Assembly: GCA_964019135.1 (NCBI GenBank)
Contig: OZ025249.1
Span: forward strand, 12,673,088-12,737,087
Length of the DNA stretch: 64,000 nucleotides
DNA from: Arenicola marina
Lineage: Eukaryota; Annelida; Polychaeta; Arenicolidae
Direction of reading: 5' to 3'
The notes under the pieces are model-generated. The model saw only the letters and a list, made by a program, of their open reading frames with translations, did no database searches and was not told where the DNA came from. Positions 1 through 11,033 of the stretch are shown piece after piece; position 1 is the first letter of the stretch; each line of letters starts with the position of its first letter. Made by a program: the position numbers and the translations under genes.

Positions 1-239
1 CCCCCCTCTCTCCCTCCCACTGGCACCACTGGATGGTTCCTTCCGTGCGTCGGTTGGCGCCTTTGATGTCATGGCGACAAATAACTTGAGAAGACTCGTG
101 TTCTAATAATAGTGCTGATTTTGCATCTAATTAATGTCAGTGAAGCAATGCAATATTAAGAAATCTTAAATAATTCATTAGGGATAATAAATCGACTTTT
201 AAAACATTATGAAGAATCGAAGTTACTCGAACGTTACAT
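1..239. other. unique non-coding stretch
   Basis: Mostly AT-rich unique sequence after a short C-rich start. No coding frame, RNA gene or repeat is visible. Confidence 0.5.
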
Positions 240-425
240 GCTCCCCGCCCCCGCCTCCGCCCCCGGCCCCCGCCACCGCCCCCGCCCCCGCGCCGCCCCG
301 CCCCGCCCTGCCCCCGCCCCCCGCCCCCGCCCCCGCCCCAGCAAACCCCCTTCTCCTTGCCCCGCCTATGCCTCGCCTATGCCCCCGCCAAACCCCCCCC
401 CCACCCTTCCCCCCCACCCTCCGTC
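240..425. repeat. C-rich low-complexity tract
   Basis: Nearly pure C with G, A and T interruptions, in CCCCCGCC-type units. Frames that read as proline/alanine or glycine/arginine-rich peptides on either strand come from this composition. The complementary G-rich strand could form G-quadruplexes. Confidence 0.85.
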
Positions 426-640
426 CCGCCGAAGGTCCGACGAAGGAACCCGGATGGTGACCTCTGTTTAGGTTAATTGCGCCAGTCGCGGATGTTCGCC
501 GTCCGTCCATGCTCTCGTGTGTGTAGGTGCACCCCGAAACGCGATCTCACACGGGACCCCATCACAAAACCTGAATCCGGAAAAAAGGTGTCTCTCGTCG
601 TGTGGGTGTCTTCTTCATCCATGGATACTCACATTACAGG

Positions 641-1680
641 CTCCAAAACTGACACGTTCCTCACACTGACACGTTCCACAGACTGGCATGTTTTCCAGAC
701 TGACACGTTCTCCAGACTGACGCGTTTTACAGATTACTACGCTCCACAGACTGACGCATTCTGCAGACTGACACGTTTTACAGACTGACACGTTCTGCAG
801 ACTGACACGTTTTACAGACTGACACGTTCTACAGACTGACACGTTCTGCAGACTGACACGTTGTACAGACTGGCGCGTTCTACCGACTGACACGTTCTGC
901 AGACTGACACGTTCTCCAGACTGACACGTTCTACAGACTGACACGTTTTACAGACTGACACGTTCTGCAGACTGACACGTTTTACAGACTGACACGTTCT
1001 ACAGACTGACACGTTCTGCAGACTGACACGTTGTACAGACTGGCGCGTTCTACCAGACTGACACGTTCTGCAGACTGGACACGTTGTACAGACTGGCGCG
1101 TTCTACCGACTGACACGTTCTGCAGACTGACACGTTCTCCAGACTGACACGTTCTACAGACTGACACGTTTTACAGACTGACACGTTCTGCAGACTGACA
1201 CGTTTTACAGACTGACACGTTCTACAGACTGACACGTTCTGCAGACTGACACGTTGTACAGACTGGCGCGTTCTACCGACTGACACGTTCTGCAGACTGA
1301 CACGTTCTCCAGACTGACACGTTCTACAGACTGACACGTTCTGCAGACTGACACGTACAGGACTGGCGCGTTCTGCCAACTGACACGTTCTACAGACTGA
1401 CACGTTTACAGACTGGACACGTTCTACAGACTGACACGTTCTACAGACTGACACATTCTACAGACTGACACGTTCTACAGACTGACATTCTACAGACTGA
1501 CACGTTCTACAGACTGACACATTCTACAGACTGACACGTTCTACAGACTGACACGTTCTACAGACTGACACATTCTACAGACTGACACGTTCTACAGACT
1601 CACACGTTCTCCAAAGTAACGCGTTTTACAGACTAACACGATCTACAGACACGTTCTATAAACCGTCCCGTTTTCTCCAG
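641..1680. repeat. 17-bp minisatellite with 170-bp higher-order period
   Basis: About 61 tandem copies of a 17-bp unit close to ACAGACTGACACGTTCT. Variants TTTTACAG, TTCTGCAG, TTCTCCAG and TTGTACAG alternate in a fixed order. The marker TTGTACAGACTGGCGCG starts at 861, 1031, 1084 and 1254, so two intervals are exactly 170 bp, or ten units. A ~53-bp interval between the second and third markers shows a partial duplication. The right end decays into imperfect units by 1680. Open frames on the minus strand follow from the stop-poor unit and are not genes. Confidence 0.92.
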
Positions 1681-2275
1681 ATAAGCTAAATAAGTCAAGC
1701 ATAGAAATGAACCAGGATCTACATGGCATGGGCTTGACATAACTATTACAACAGTATTGACTTCATTATGCAATGGGGGCCTTTATGATGAATAAATAGG
1801 GATTAGCTTAGTTCGTTTCCAGGTCCTAAGTCAGTGCCCCCGTGAATTATTTAGACATCTAGAATGGATGATTACTAATTAGTGATGTTGAAGACATAAT
1901 GCTTTGTATGCGTGATATCCAACTGGTTAATGGGGTAACGGTTGAACTGGTTTCATTGTTAGAATGCCGAATAGCTGACTATGAATAGGCTAAACGCTCA
2001 CTCTGCACGCACGTGTATTGTTTTGAATACTGCCGTTAGATGGCGCCATAGCATGATAGAGGATAGTCAAACTCACCAACTTACTACATATGATTTCGTG
2101 CAGGCGGTATCTTATATGAAAATATATAATGTAGGAATTGCGAAAATTATCGTCAAATAAGAGTCACACTGTACTTAACGGAACTTGTTTTTGGGTTGAC
2201 GCGGACGTCTCCGGCGATGGTGCCTGAACGCAATGGCTTATCATGCGATTGTTCCAACACTAAGATTCGATCATG
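1681..2275. other. unique non-coding stretch
   Basis: Moderately AT-rich unique sequence. I see no open frame of note, RNA gene or repeat. Confidence 0.5.
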
Positions 2276-2354
2276 AAATACACTAGATATATTGTTTATG
2301 GCCATGTGTGTGTGTCTGGAATCTGGCTTACTTCCTTACTAAACTTTTGTTTTT
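2276..2354 (+). repeat. dispersed repeat, copy A
   Basis: About 80 bp that match 6627-6698 with a few substitutions and a GTGTGT insertion. Both share the block TTGTTTATGGCCATGT and, after it, CTGGCTTACTTCCTTACTAA. Weaker similarity may continue to about 2475 (a shared CCATACGTTGA). No target-site duplication was identified and the family is not recognised. Confidence 0.7.
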
Positions 2355-3105
2355 AGGATGCAGCGTTTTATCACATGTAGCTTTGTGGCAAATCTATCCC
2401 TGTATAACGAAAGGACCGCCCTCCCCTCTGGTTACCATACGTTGACTCCTGCCAGACTCCCTGGACTCCCCGCTAACGCCTCTTACTCGTTGAGGGCTTC
2501 ATCTACTCAATACGCTCTAAGACGTGTTAAATACCGTCACCCCTCCCCTCCCCGCTGCCGGTTAATACCAGGTAGCAGCGGCCTTTGCTTACCGGTATAA
2601 TACATGAGGTTTTTCTAGCAAGAGGCCGTTAGCCAGCTTCTCTCTGGTAGAGCGTCTTTGTTAGGGATATCGCCGCCCGGGTGGAGTGACTGCCAGCTCT
2701 ATGCCTCTCGCCGGGCAATAATATGTCAACGCGACGACTGACTTGGGCGCCAGAATCTTAGGACCTATCACTTTCCTCACTGTACCCCTGGCCGCTGTTG
2801 CTATCATGGTGCCTGACACCCCCCCCCCCCCTCTCCCCCTCCCGTCATCTCGCCACGCCCTTCAGCAGGACGACAGGGGGCAGGGGGTTATTGCACTGTT
2901 TAATATAGGCTGATTAATGTCCAGCTGCATTTGAAATCCCACGCTTTGTGCTATTGTATTAACCACCCCTGGCCCGTACCCACCCTCCCCCACCCCCCAT
3001 CCCGCAGTGCAGTGTCATTAGGGTTCGATAGAACCCGGGCATTGGAGGGTGGTATGGATTGGGGTGGGGGTCTATTATATGTGTCTGGTTGCTGACGGCC
3101 GAGTA
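2355..3105. other. unique stretch with a C run
   Basis: Unique sequence with a C homopolymer/C-rich patch at about 2820-2843. An open frame of 80 codons starts at 2358 but has no recognisable domain and no splice context that I trust. Confidence 0.45.
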
Positions 3106-3289
3106 CCGCCTCTTCCTCTTCCTCCTCTTTCTCCTCTTCGTCCTACTCCTCCTCCTCCTCCTCCTCCTTCTCCTCCTCCTCCTCCTCCTCCACCTCCTCC
3201 TCCTCCTTCTCCTCCTCCTCCTCCTCCTCCTTCTCCTCCTCCACCTCCTCCTCCTCCTCCTCCTCCTCCTCCTCCCCCTCCTCCTCCTA
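3106..3289. repeat. (TCC)n trinucleotide microsatellite
   Basis: Long TCC/CTC trinucleotide tract with scattered TTC and ACC interruptions. It yields poly-proline, poly-leucine and (minus strand) poly-arginine frames that should not be taken as proteins. A homopurine-homopyrimidine tract of this size can form triplex (H-DNA). Confidence 0.93.
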
Positions 3290-3445
3290 CGCCCTATGCC
3301 GTACCTCATGCCCACCCCCTCCGCCTACCCACCCTCCCCATATGCACACTTCCCTTCCCTTTCGCCTCCGCTTGCCCTCACCCCCCTCCCCTCCCCTCCT
3401 CTCCCGTCTCCCCCCCCCCTCCCCCGCCCACACCACACACCTCGC
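3290..3445. repeat. pyrimidine-rich low-complexity tract
   Basis: C/T-rich sequence with several C runs that continues from the TCC microsatellite. No coding signal. Confidence 0.6.
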
Positions 3446-3593
3446 CTCCTGTTCCATTCCGTCATTATACAGAGAAATACACACACCGGTCGGTGCCTGT
3501 GTCCGGTTCGGCACTCCACATGCCATTGAGAAACAAATCATGCTCTGGGCCGGGAAAGCTCATTCCCCAGCCGCTCCGGGCGGGTGTGGTAGT

Positions 3594-4550
3594 CAGGGGG
3601 GGGGGGCAGGGGGGAGGTGGAGTGGGTGAGGGAGAGGGGGGGGGCGACATCGGGGTGGCAGGGGCAGGGCGGTCCTTACGTTATAAGACTGCAGGGATAG
3701 ATTGGCCACAAAACTACTTGATCAAAAGGAATACCTTGTGTCTCCCTCCTCTCTCCGGCAAAAGAAGGTGTCGCTTGGAGGTAGGTAGGGGAGGGGAGCC
3801 CACTAGGCGGAGAGGAGGGGCGCTGGGTGAGGGGGGGGGGGGGTAGAGGAAGATTTGGGATTAGAGGCAGATTCAGGGGGGATACGAAAGGATGGAATGG
3901 TAAGATGAAGGGATGGAAGGAGCTAGGATATGGTGAGGGGGGGGGGCGGCTTGGAGGGAGAAAGAGGGGGGGTAGGGCATTGGAGACGCTGATTATATAG
4001 GCGCAGACTGATACAGGGAGATGGCATTGGAGGGGGGGTCGAATAAACGAGGACAATAGTATGACCGGCAAATGGCAAGGGACGGGAGTGGAAAGAGGAG
4101 GTGTAAGGGGGTGGGGTGGCACGGTGTTAACCGAGACGACCACCACAAAACCCCCCAGGGGAGTGGGGGGTGGGGGATGTTGGCAGGGGGGGGCTGGGGA
4201 AGGGTGCGGGGTCGGCCGGGGAGTCCTGTGTTTGGCGAAGGACTGTAAGGCAGAACTAAGTAGATTGTGGCTTGCTAAGGGAATCGGTTAGGATCGATCT
4301 GGATGGAGACGCGCCAGCGTGGTGTGGGCAGCTGCAGGCGGCGTCCGCCACAAAACGTCGGGGGGGGCAAAAGTCGAGGCAAAAAGTCGATGTAATCAAG
4401 AGAACAGCTCCCTGGGTTAGGGCCCCCCTCCCCCACCCCCCGCCACCTCTCTACCTCCACTCTGAGCTGGACATCATCGGAGGGGAAGGGGAGAGGAAGG
4501 GAGGGGGGGGGGGAGAGGGCGAGGGTATAGGGGGTGGATGATGGGAGGGG
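3594..4550. repeat. G-rich purine tracts
   Basis: Patchwork of G runs of 7-13 bases inside GA-rich sequence, at about 3594-3665, 3785-4045, 4155-4230 and 4485-4550, separated by short unique stretches. The proline-rich minus-strand frames here come from composition. Several G runs close together fit G-quadruplex potential. Confidence 0.7.
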
Positions 4551-4990
4551 GTTACATATAGATATGACTCGACTTTGTCGCCCCCTGTTGATGGAAGCAG
4601 TTGTCAACTGCTTTGCTGGGGTTAGTTGCTTTCTGTGTTCATCAATCGAGGGGCCGGAAAACGGAACTCTGGCGTCCTTCTCTCAGAACGGTACGTTGAA
4701 TCCTGTAAAAGCCACTGGCGGCTAGCGCTGAATGTTAAAAACTGCCCTTCCAGCAGCCGTCGCCGTTGCTTAGCCAAGCCAGGAGAATGAAGAGGAACAA
4801 AAAAACAGGAGGCCGGGTGCCTGTTGTTAAGGCGCTTCTGCCTGTTGACCGAGGGACGAATACCGCCGCGCAGAGCCTCGGAGTGTCAACTGAGCCGTGC
4901 AGTGGGGGTTTTCTGGGGTGAAGAAAGACACGCGTCCGGAATTAGATTCATTACAATCCTATTGAATGGAGTGTGAATCCTCCAGATGTG
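4551..4990. other. unique non-coding stretch
   Basis: Unique sequence between the G-rich tracts and the 14-bp array. No gene or structured element recognised. Confidence 0.45.
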
Positions 4991-5787
4991 GCACGATGAA
5001 ATGGACGCGATGGAATGGACACGATGAAATGGACGCGATGGAATGGACACACGCTGGAATGGACACGATGGAATGGACGCGATGGAATGGACACGATGGA
5101 ATGGACACGATGGAATGGACGCGATGGAATGGACACGATGGAATGGACACGATGCAATGGACACGATGCAATGGACACGATGGAATTGACACGATGGAAT
5201 GGACACGATGGAATGGACACGATGGAATGGACACGATGGAATGGACACGATGCAATGGACACGATGAAATGGACACGATGAAATGGACATGATGCAACGG
5301 GCACGATGGAATGGACACGATGGAATGGACGCGATGGAATGGACACGATGGAATGGACGCGATGGAATGGACGCGATGGAATGGACACGATGGAATGGAC
5401 ACGATGGAATGGACACGATGGAATGGACACGATGGAATGGACACGATGCAATGGACACGATGAAATGGACACGATGAAATGGACATGATGCAACGGGCAC
5501 GATGGAATGGACACGATGGAATGGACACGATGGAATGGACACAATGGAATGGACACGATGCAGTGGACACGATTCAATGGACACGATGGAATGGACGCGA
5601 TGGAATGGACACGATGGAATGGTCACGATGAAATGGACACGATGCAATGGACACGATGAAATGGACGCGATGCAACGGACACGATGGAATGGACGCGATG
5701 GAATGGACACGATGAAATGGACACGATGGAATGGACACGATGGAATGGACACGATGAAATGGTCACGATGGAATGGTCACGAATGGA
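4991..5787. repeat. 14-bp minisatellite, block 1
   Basis: About 57 tandem copies of a 14-bp unit GATGGAATGGACAC, with common variants GATGAAATGGAC, GATGCAATGGAC and CGCGATGG. All three frames on both strands are mostly open because the unit has few stops, so the 200-290 codon frames seen here are artefacts. Confidence 0.95.
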
Positions 5788-5879
5788 AACTGGCGTGGAG
5801 ATTATTCATTCTTGTATGATGCGTCATGGACCCACAAAAACTGAGGGTTATCTTGCGTTTGGGATGGTCGTAAAATGGA
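5788..5879 (+). repeat. dispersed repeat splitting the 14-bp array
   Basis: Non-satellite island between two satellite blocks. Its 5814-5879 part is 65/66 identical to 9459-9524 (one T/G difference), starting GTATGATGCGTCATGG and ending GTCGTAAAATGGA. The last bases, AAAATGGA, resemble the satellite unit, and the second satellite block starts there. At 9459 the element continues into unique sequence, so here it is truncated by the satellite. Confidence 0.85.
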
Positions 5880-6624
5880 CACGATGGACTGGACGCATGA
5901 AATGGACGCGATGCAATGGACACGATGGACTGGACACGATGGAATGGACACGATGGAATGGACACGATGGAATGGACACGATGGAATGGACACGATGCAA
6001 TGGACACGATGCAATGGACGCGATGCAACGGGCACGATTCAATGGACGCGATGGAATGGTCACGATGGAATGGATGCGATGAAATGCGATGAAATGGACA
6101 CGATGGAATGGACGCTATGGAATGGACACGATGAAATGGACACGATGGAATGGATGCGATGAAATGCGATGAAATGGACACGATGGAATGGACGCGATGG
6201 AATGGACACGATGGAATGGTCACGATGGAATGGACACGATGGAATGGATGCGATGGAATGGACACGATGGAATGGTCACAATGGAATGGACACAATGGAA
6301 TGGATGCGATGAAATGGACACGATGCAATGGACGCGATGCAATGGACACGATGCAATGGACACGATGGAATGGACACGATGGAATGGACACTATGAGATT
6401 GACGCGATGGAATGGACGCGATGCAATGAACACGATGCAATGGACACTATGCAATGGACACGATGGAATGGACACGATGGAATGGACACTATGAGATTGA
6501 CGCGATGGAATGGACACGATGAGATGGACACGATGGAATGGACACGATTGAATGGACGCGATGGAATGGACATGATGGAATGGACACGATGGAATAGACA
6601 CTATGAGATGGACGCGATGGAATG
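5872..6624. repeat. 14-bp minisatellite, block 2
   Basis: About 53 copies of the same 14-bp unit as 4991-5787, more diverged. It includes two near-identical segments of roughly 78 bp starting near 6073 and 6151, each opening with an irregular ATGCGATGAAATGCGATG. The right edge runs directly into dispersed repeat copy B. Confidence 0.94.
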
Positions 6625-6626
6625 TT

Positions 6627-6698
6627 AAATACACTACATATCTTGTTTATGGCCATGTCTGGAACCTGGCTTACTTCCTTACTAAATCTTTGTTTCTG
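6627..6698 (+). repeat. dispersed repeat, copy B
   Basis: Matches 2276-2354 (shared TTGTTTATGGCCATGT and CTGGCTTACTTCCTTACTAA). It directly abuts the right end of the 14-bp satellite. A 119-codon open frame begins at 6622 in this repeat but has no recognised domain. Confidence 0.7.
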
Positions 6699-7305
6699 GG
6701 GCTCCCACCGTTATTTCTCCGGACTTTTAGTTTCCGAATTCCCATACGTTGATTCTGGCACCCTTCTGACCACCTTTTTCATGATATACCTTATCGTTTA
6801 TGCTCGTGTATTTCTGGAATGTCACTCTCGCCCCGACCCCGCAGTCCATTCCCGGTCATTCACTTCGGAAATCCCGCGTATTGCCATGGGGACTTTCAAG
6901 CCTCCTGCTTATTTCCGTGTGTGCATTCTAAGAGTCCTGAATATTGTCATGCGTTCTGGAATATGTTTTTATTCCCGATAAGTGCCCATTACTCCATGGT
7001 TATTTGTGTTGTACGACGTGTGCTGCCGGTGGATGCCACAGTGGGAGTAGAATACGCCTATAACGGATTTGTCTGCCGATAGATATCCTCTTGCTCCTAC
7101 CCAAAATCCTACGATAGCTCTGGTATATTTATCCCGAGACTTGCAATCCCGTGGAGGGAGATCCATCACTCTTTCTCTTTGACTGATTCTGACAGGCGCG
7201 GAATGTGTGTTGATGCAATCCTAGTCCAAGAATACATGGCCGGATCAAGGGTGAGCTTTGTAAATACATACACGGGTTCCAAGGGTATGGAGGAATACTG
7301 TAATT
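6699..7305. other. unique non-coding stretch
   Basis: Unique sequence of mixed composition. The open frames crossing it show no recognisable domain. A frame from 7179 runs on into the 21-bp array only because that unit is a multiple of three. Confidence 0.45.
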
Positions 7306-7967
7306 TGGTGTCGCTGGGAGCGTCAGTGGTGCCGCTGGGAGCGCCGGTGGTGCCGATAGGAACGCCCATGGTGCCGCTGGGAGCGCCGGTGGTGCCGATG
7401 GTGCCGCTGGAAGCGCCGGTGGTGACGCTGGGAGCACCGGTGGTGCCGCCGGGAGCGCCGGTGGTGCCGCCGGGAGCGCCTGTGGTGCCACTGGGAACGC
7501 CGCTGGTGACGCTAGGAGCACCGATGGTGCCGCCGAGAGCGCCAGTGGTGCCGCTGGGAGCGCCGGTGGTGCCACTGGGAGCGCCGGTGGTGCCGCTGGG
7601 AGCGCCGGTGGTGCCGCTGGGAGCGCCGGTGGTGCCGCCAGGAGCGCCGGTGGAGCCGCCGAGAGCGCCTGTGGTGCCGCTGGGAACGCCGGTGGTGACG
7701 CTGGGAGCACCGATGGTGCCGCCGAGAGCGCCAGTGGTGCCGCTGGGAGCGCCGGTGGTGCCGCTGAGAGCGCCGGTGGTGCCGCTGGGAGTGCCGGTGG
7801 TGCCGCTGAGAGCCTGGTGGTGCCGCTGGGAGCGCCGGTGGCGCCGCTGGGAGCGCCGGTGGCGCCGCTGAGAGCGCCGGTGGTGCCGCTGGGAGCGCCG
7901 CTGGGAGCGCCGCTGGCGCCGCTGGGAGCGCCGGTAGTGCCGCTGAGAGTCCCGGTGGTGCCGCTGA
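7306..7967. repeat. 21-bp GC-rich minisatellite
   Basis: About 31 tandem copies of a 21-bp unit near GGTGGTGCCGCTGGGAGCGC. Being a multiple of three it reads as a seven-residue repeat (GAPVVPL on the plus strand) and stays open for 230 codons plus and ~290 codons minus. An indel near 7811 breaks the plus frame inside the array. No signal peptide, conserved flanking exon or splice pair supports translation, so I treat it as a minisatellite. A repeat protein is a remote alternative. Confidence 0.88.
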
Positions 7968-8445
7968 ATAGATAAGTAATGACAGGCACAGGGGCAACTT
8001 CTCATCTGTGAACCGCCTGCGCGTGTAGCAAGGGCCACATAAGTAATGGCGGGCACGGTAGAGCGAGAGCCAATTGAGTTGGGGAGTGTGGAGTGTGCAG
8101 GGCAGATGCCCAGTCGGCTAACTACGGGGGCCAGTTTTCACTGACAGGTAAGTGGAGAGGTGGCTGTTTGGTTCGGTAGGGGGAGAAGACGAGGAGGCCA
8201 AAGCAGCAGGTGTCCTTGTGGAACTGCTGGCATGGGTGGGACTGCGGTGGCATATACTACAGCTGCCCCCTGCGTCCTTCCGCGCCCACCCCTCCCACGC
8301 ACACTCACACCTGGCTGGACCATGGGACGTCCGTATAACGAACCACCCCCCTCCGGAGAGCCTGCTGGGAGCAAGCCCCTTAGGAGTAAAACAGGAGTGC
8401 TTGTAATGTGCATCGCTCGGTGGGCCTAACGTAGTTAGTACTAAA
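7968..8445. other. unique stretch
   Basis: Unique, moderately GC-rich sequence between two minisatellites. No gene recognised. Confidence 0.45.
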
Positions 8446-9070
8446 GGTACAGCGCACGCGGCTGACCGGAAGTAGTTCCCTGGTACAGTCTACTGCTGAC
8501 CGGAAGTAGTTCCCTGGTGCAGCTTCTACTACTGACCGGAAGTAGTTCCCTGGTGCAGCTTCTACTACTGACCGGAAGTAGTTCCCTGGTACAGCGCCTA
8601 CTGCTGACCGAAAGTAGTTACCTGGTGCATTGCCCACTCCTGACCAGAAGTAGTTCTCTGGTACAGTTCACACTGCTGACCAGAAGTAGTTCCCTGGTAC
8701 AGCGCCCACTGCTGACCGGAAGTAGTACCCTGGTACAGCGCCCACTGCTGACCGGAAGTAATACCCTGGTACAGTGCCCACTGTTGGCCGGAAGTAGTTC
8801 CCTGGTACAGAGTCTACTGCTGACCGGAAGTAGTTCCCTGGTACAGCGCCCACTGCTGACCGGAAGTAGTTCCCTGGTACAGCGCCCACTGCTTACCGGA
8901 AGTAGTTTCCTGGTACAGCGCCCACTGTTGACCGGAAGTAGTTCCCTGGTACAGAGTCTACTGCTGACCGGAAGTAGTTCCCTGGTACAGCGCCCACTGC
9001 TGACCGGAAATAGCTCCCTGGTACAGTGCTCATTGCTGACAGGAAGTAGTTCCCTGGTACAGCACGGCGC
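8446..9070. repeat. 36-bp minisatellite
   Basis: About 17 copies of a 36-bp unit containing GACCGGAAGTAGTTCCCTGG followed by TACAGCGCCCACTGCT. A multiple of three, it gives a 12-residue repeat frame (201 codons plus) with no other support. A further unit and a half lies at 9261-9325, beyond a SINE fragment, so the SINE entered an older, longer array. Confidence 0.93.
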
Positions 9071-9259
9071 GTGGATCGGTGACTCGCGCCGCTGTAACCC
9101 TGGCTGTGTGGTCACAGGATAGAAGTCCCATGTCTTTCTTCCCAAAAAATAGGGGGTTACCCCCGGAGACATAGCTCCACTCTCCCTTCCTTCTCCCATT
9201 GACGCGATATATATGACCAAAAGTGGTTAAAGCCTCCTGAATATACAACCAACCAACCG
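9064..9259 (+). mobile_element. SINE family 1, 5'-truncated
   Basis: The 3' three quarters of the tRNA-derived SINE seen at 27724. It has the central domain (CCCATGTCTTTCTTC, then GGGGGTTACCCCCGGAGACA), the tail block ATATGACCAAAAGTGGTTAA and a 3' end of AACC units. The A box is missing and the B-box area is degenerate. The flanks CCTGGTACAGCAC (9053-9065) and CCTGGTGCAGCAC (9261-9273) could be a 13-bp target-site duplication with one mismatch, but both also fit the host 36-bp unit. Confidence 0.85.
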
Positions 9260-9273
9260 ACCTGGTGCAGCAC

Positions 9274-9458
9274 CCACTGCTGACCGGAGATACAGATTCA
9301 TTGGTACAGTGTCCGCTGGTATCCGGACGTATGATAAATACTTCATCGTGGCATCTGTTTACCCCTAAAGAGAAATATATTAAGTCACAAAAATTTCATT
9401 TGTTGTGCGTTTATGAGTGACATTAGACTTACTATTTTTAAAAGAAACTGGAAACCGC
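9274..9458. other. array remnant and unique sequence
   Basis: Last degenerate 36-bp units to about 9325, then AT-rich unique sequence. No gene seen. Confidence 0.45.
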
Positions 9459-9524
9459 GTATGATGCGTCATGGACCCACAAAAACTGAGGGTTATCTTG
9501 CGTTTGGGAGGGTCGTAAAATGGA
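9459..9524 (+). repeat. dispersed repeat, intact context copy
   Basis: 65/66 identical to 5814-5879. Here the sequence runs on without satellite. TAAAATGG (9516-9523) and CCATTTTA (9554-9561) form an 8-bp inverted repeat just inside the right part, which may belong to a small non-autonomous transposon, but no terminal repeats were established. Confidence 0.75.
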
Positions 9525-10005
9525 TCGCCGAATTCGCTTTAAATTGGTTGGCAGCCATTTTAAGAGCCCGGCCTATTACGACGACGCATGCGCCGTGGTA
9601 GCCCCTGCCACATGTTGTGTGGCCATGGCCTAGTATGTGAGGTATAGAGGGGAGGCGGGGTGGGTAGGGGGAGGCACGGACATGAAATGTCAGTCGGAGT
9701 CTCCCCACTCATTTATCAAAGTCCCCTCCCCTCACATCACATTTATCATCGCGGAGAATCCCGTATTATCGCCCATTATGGCTGAGCAATCTTCCGCCTT
9801 GTCAAGGGGAAGGTTTTGGATGTGTAAGGCTAGAGGACATGGTTGGGGGAGGCGAAGTGTGGAGGGATGGGCCCCGGGGGGAACAGGGGAAGGGGGCAGA
9901 AGGTCTCGCGTGATTCCGCGAGGTTGTCCCGAGGCGATCGTGGTGTCTTGTAAATCTGCCCAAGAATCAGATTTTGCAGATGCATTACAACGGCGCTGGT
10001 TTACG

Positions 10006-10041
<36 letters not shown>

Positions 10042-10682
10042 CGCTTTCGATCCGTTCTTTCTGGGGTTTTGTTGGTGGTGACCAAAGGTCGATCAGACAT
10101 AACAGTAGTTGATTGTCGCCTCCCAGGCGCCGGCTCCGATTATCAGACCGGCTTATGGGATATCAAACGAGGGAGACGGGAGGTGCGCGGCCAGTGGGTA
10201 GGCTGGGGTATACTCATCTAGGGAAGGGTGGGGGGGGGGGGGGGGTCGGCCACGCCTCTCTGGAAGTGACGGTAATCTAGTCTGTCGTATAAACGAACCA
10301 CGATACCGTGCCCGTCGACTCGGTTTTATGAAACCAGATTACCCTTTTAAGGGTCTTCTCCATGTTTCGGTGATGCCCCTGGCAGACGTCTGTGTCTCCC
10401 TCCAAGAGGCCCTACAGGTCAGTCTAGACAGGCCAGGATGGTTCCACTGCCTGCCGTACTGTCTGTCTCGTCTCCTGGCACCCCTGTGGTCGGTTTAACC
10501 GCTTGGATGGAGGGGCCTGTTGGACCCGCTCCGTGGCAATGTTTCGCCATTGTTAGCAATGACCGCGTGGTTTGGCCTGAAGTCACGTGGTTTGCCGATT
10601 TTGGTGCCTTGGTTTGTCATAGCGGTTCCGTCGTGCGCAGTGGTGGGATCTTCGCGCATGGTCTTCGGTAAGGCGTAAGTTT
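9525..10682. other. unique stretch with short microsatellites
   Basis: Unique sequence with a (GCTGTT)n tract at about 10005-10040 and a G homopolymer at about 10229-10245. A 194-codon plus frame (9637-10221) crosses it, with no recognised domain and low-complexity valine/alanine from the microsatellite. I do not call it a gene. Confidence 0.45.
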
Positions 10683-10790
10683 ATCGTTTAACGTCTTACC
10701 GTTTAACGTCTCACCGTTTAACATCTTACTCTTCAAAGTGTTATCTTTCGCCGTCTTACCCGTCAAAGATTTACCATTCGCCGTCTTACA
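10683..10790. repeat. short ~15-bp imperfect tandem repeat
   Basis: Three good copies of CGTTTAACGTCTTAC-like units followed by degenerate copies (CGCCGTCTTAC). Confidence 0.65.
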
Positions 10791-11033
10791 CCTTGAAATA
10801 TGTAACAATGTGCATGCGCAATCAGTCATTCTTAGACGCGCATGAACAAGATTTGTTAAGTGCTGACCGTAGTCAGAGTTTATTTGTCGCGATTGATTGG
10901 AATGTCCTGCTTGCCACAGAAAGGCAACTCACTCCATAGTCTAATCGCACTCGGTGTACGTGAGTTAAAGTGCGAAGTCAGACGCGATTTCCCAGTAGTT
11001 ACGTTATATGGTTAAACACCGCGCAAACCATAG

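Noticed and set aside
3049..3846. 265-codon proline-rich protein
   Set aside because: Generated by a TCC microsatellite and C/G runs. No conserved non-repetitive part.
4991..6624. Human satellite III-like (GGAAT)n or TEAD-site array
   Set aside because: GGAATGG occurs in the 14-bp unit, but the period is 14 and not 5, and a six-base factor motif is too short to mean much.
7179..7989. Seven-residue-repeat secreted or structural protein in the 21-bp array
   Set aside because: Open on both strands equally, broken by an indel inside the array, no signal peptide or splice pair.
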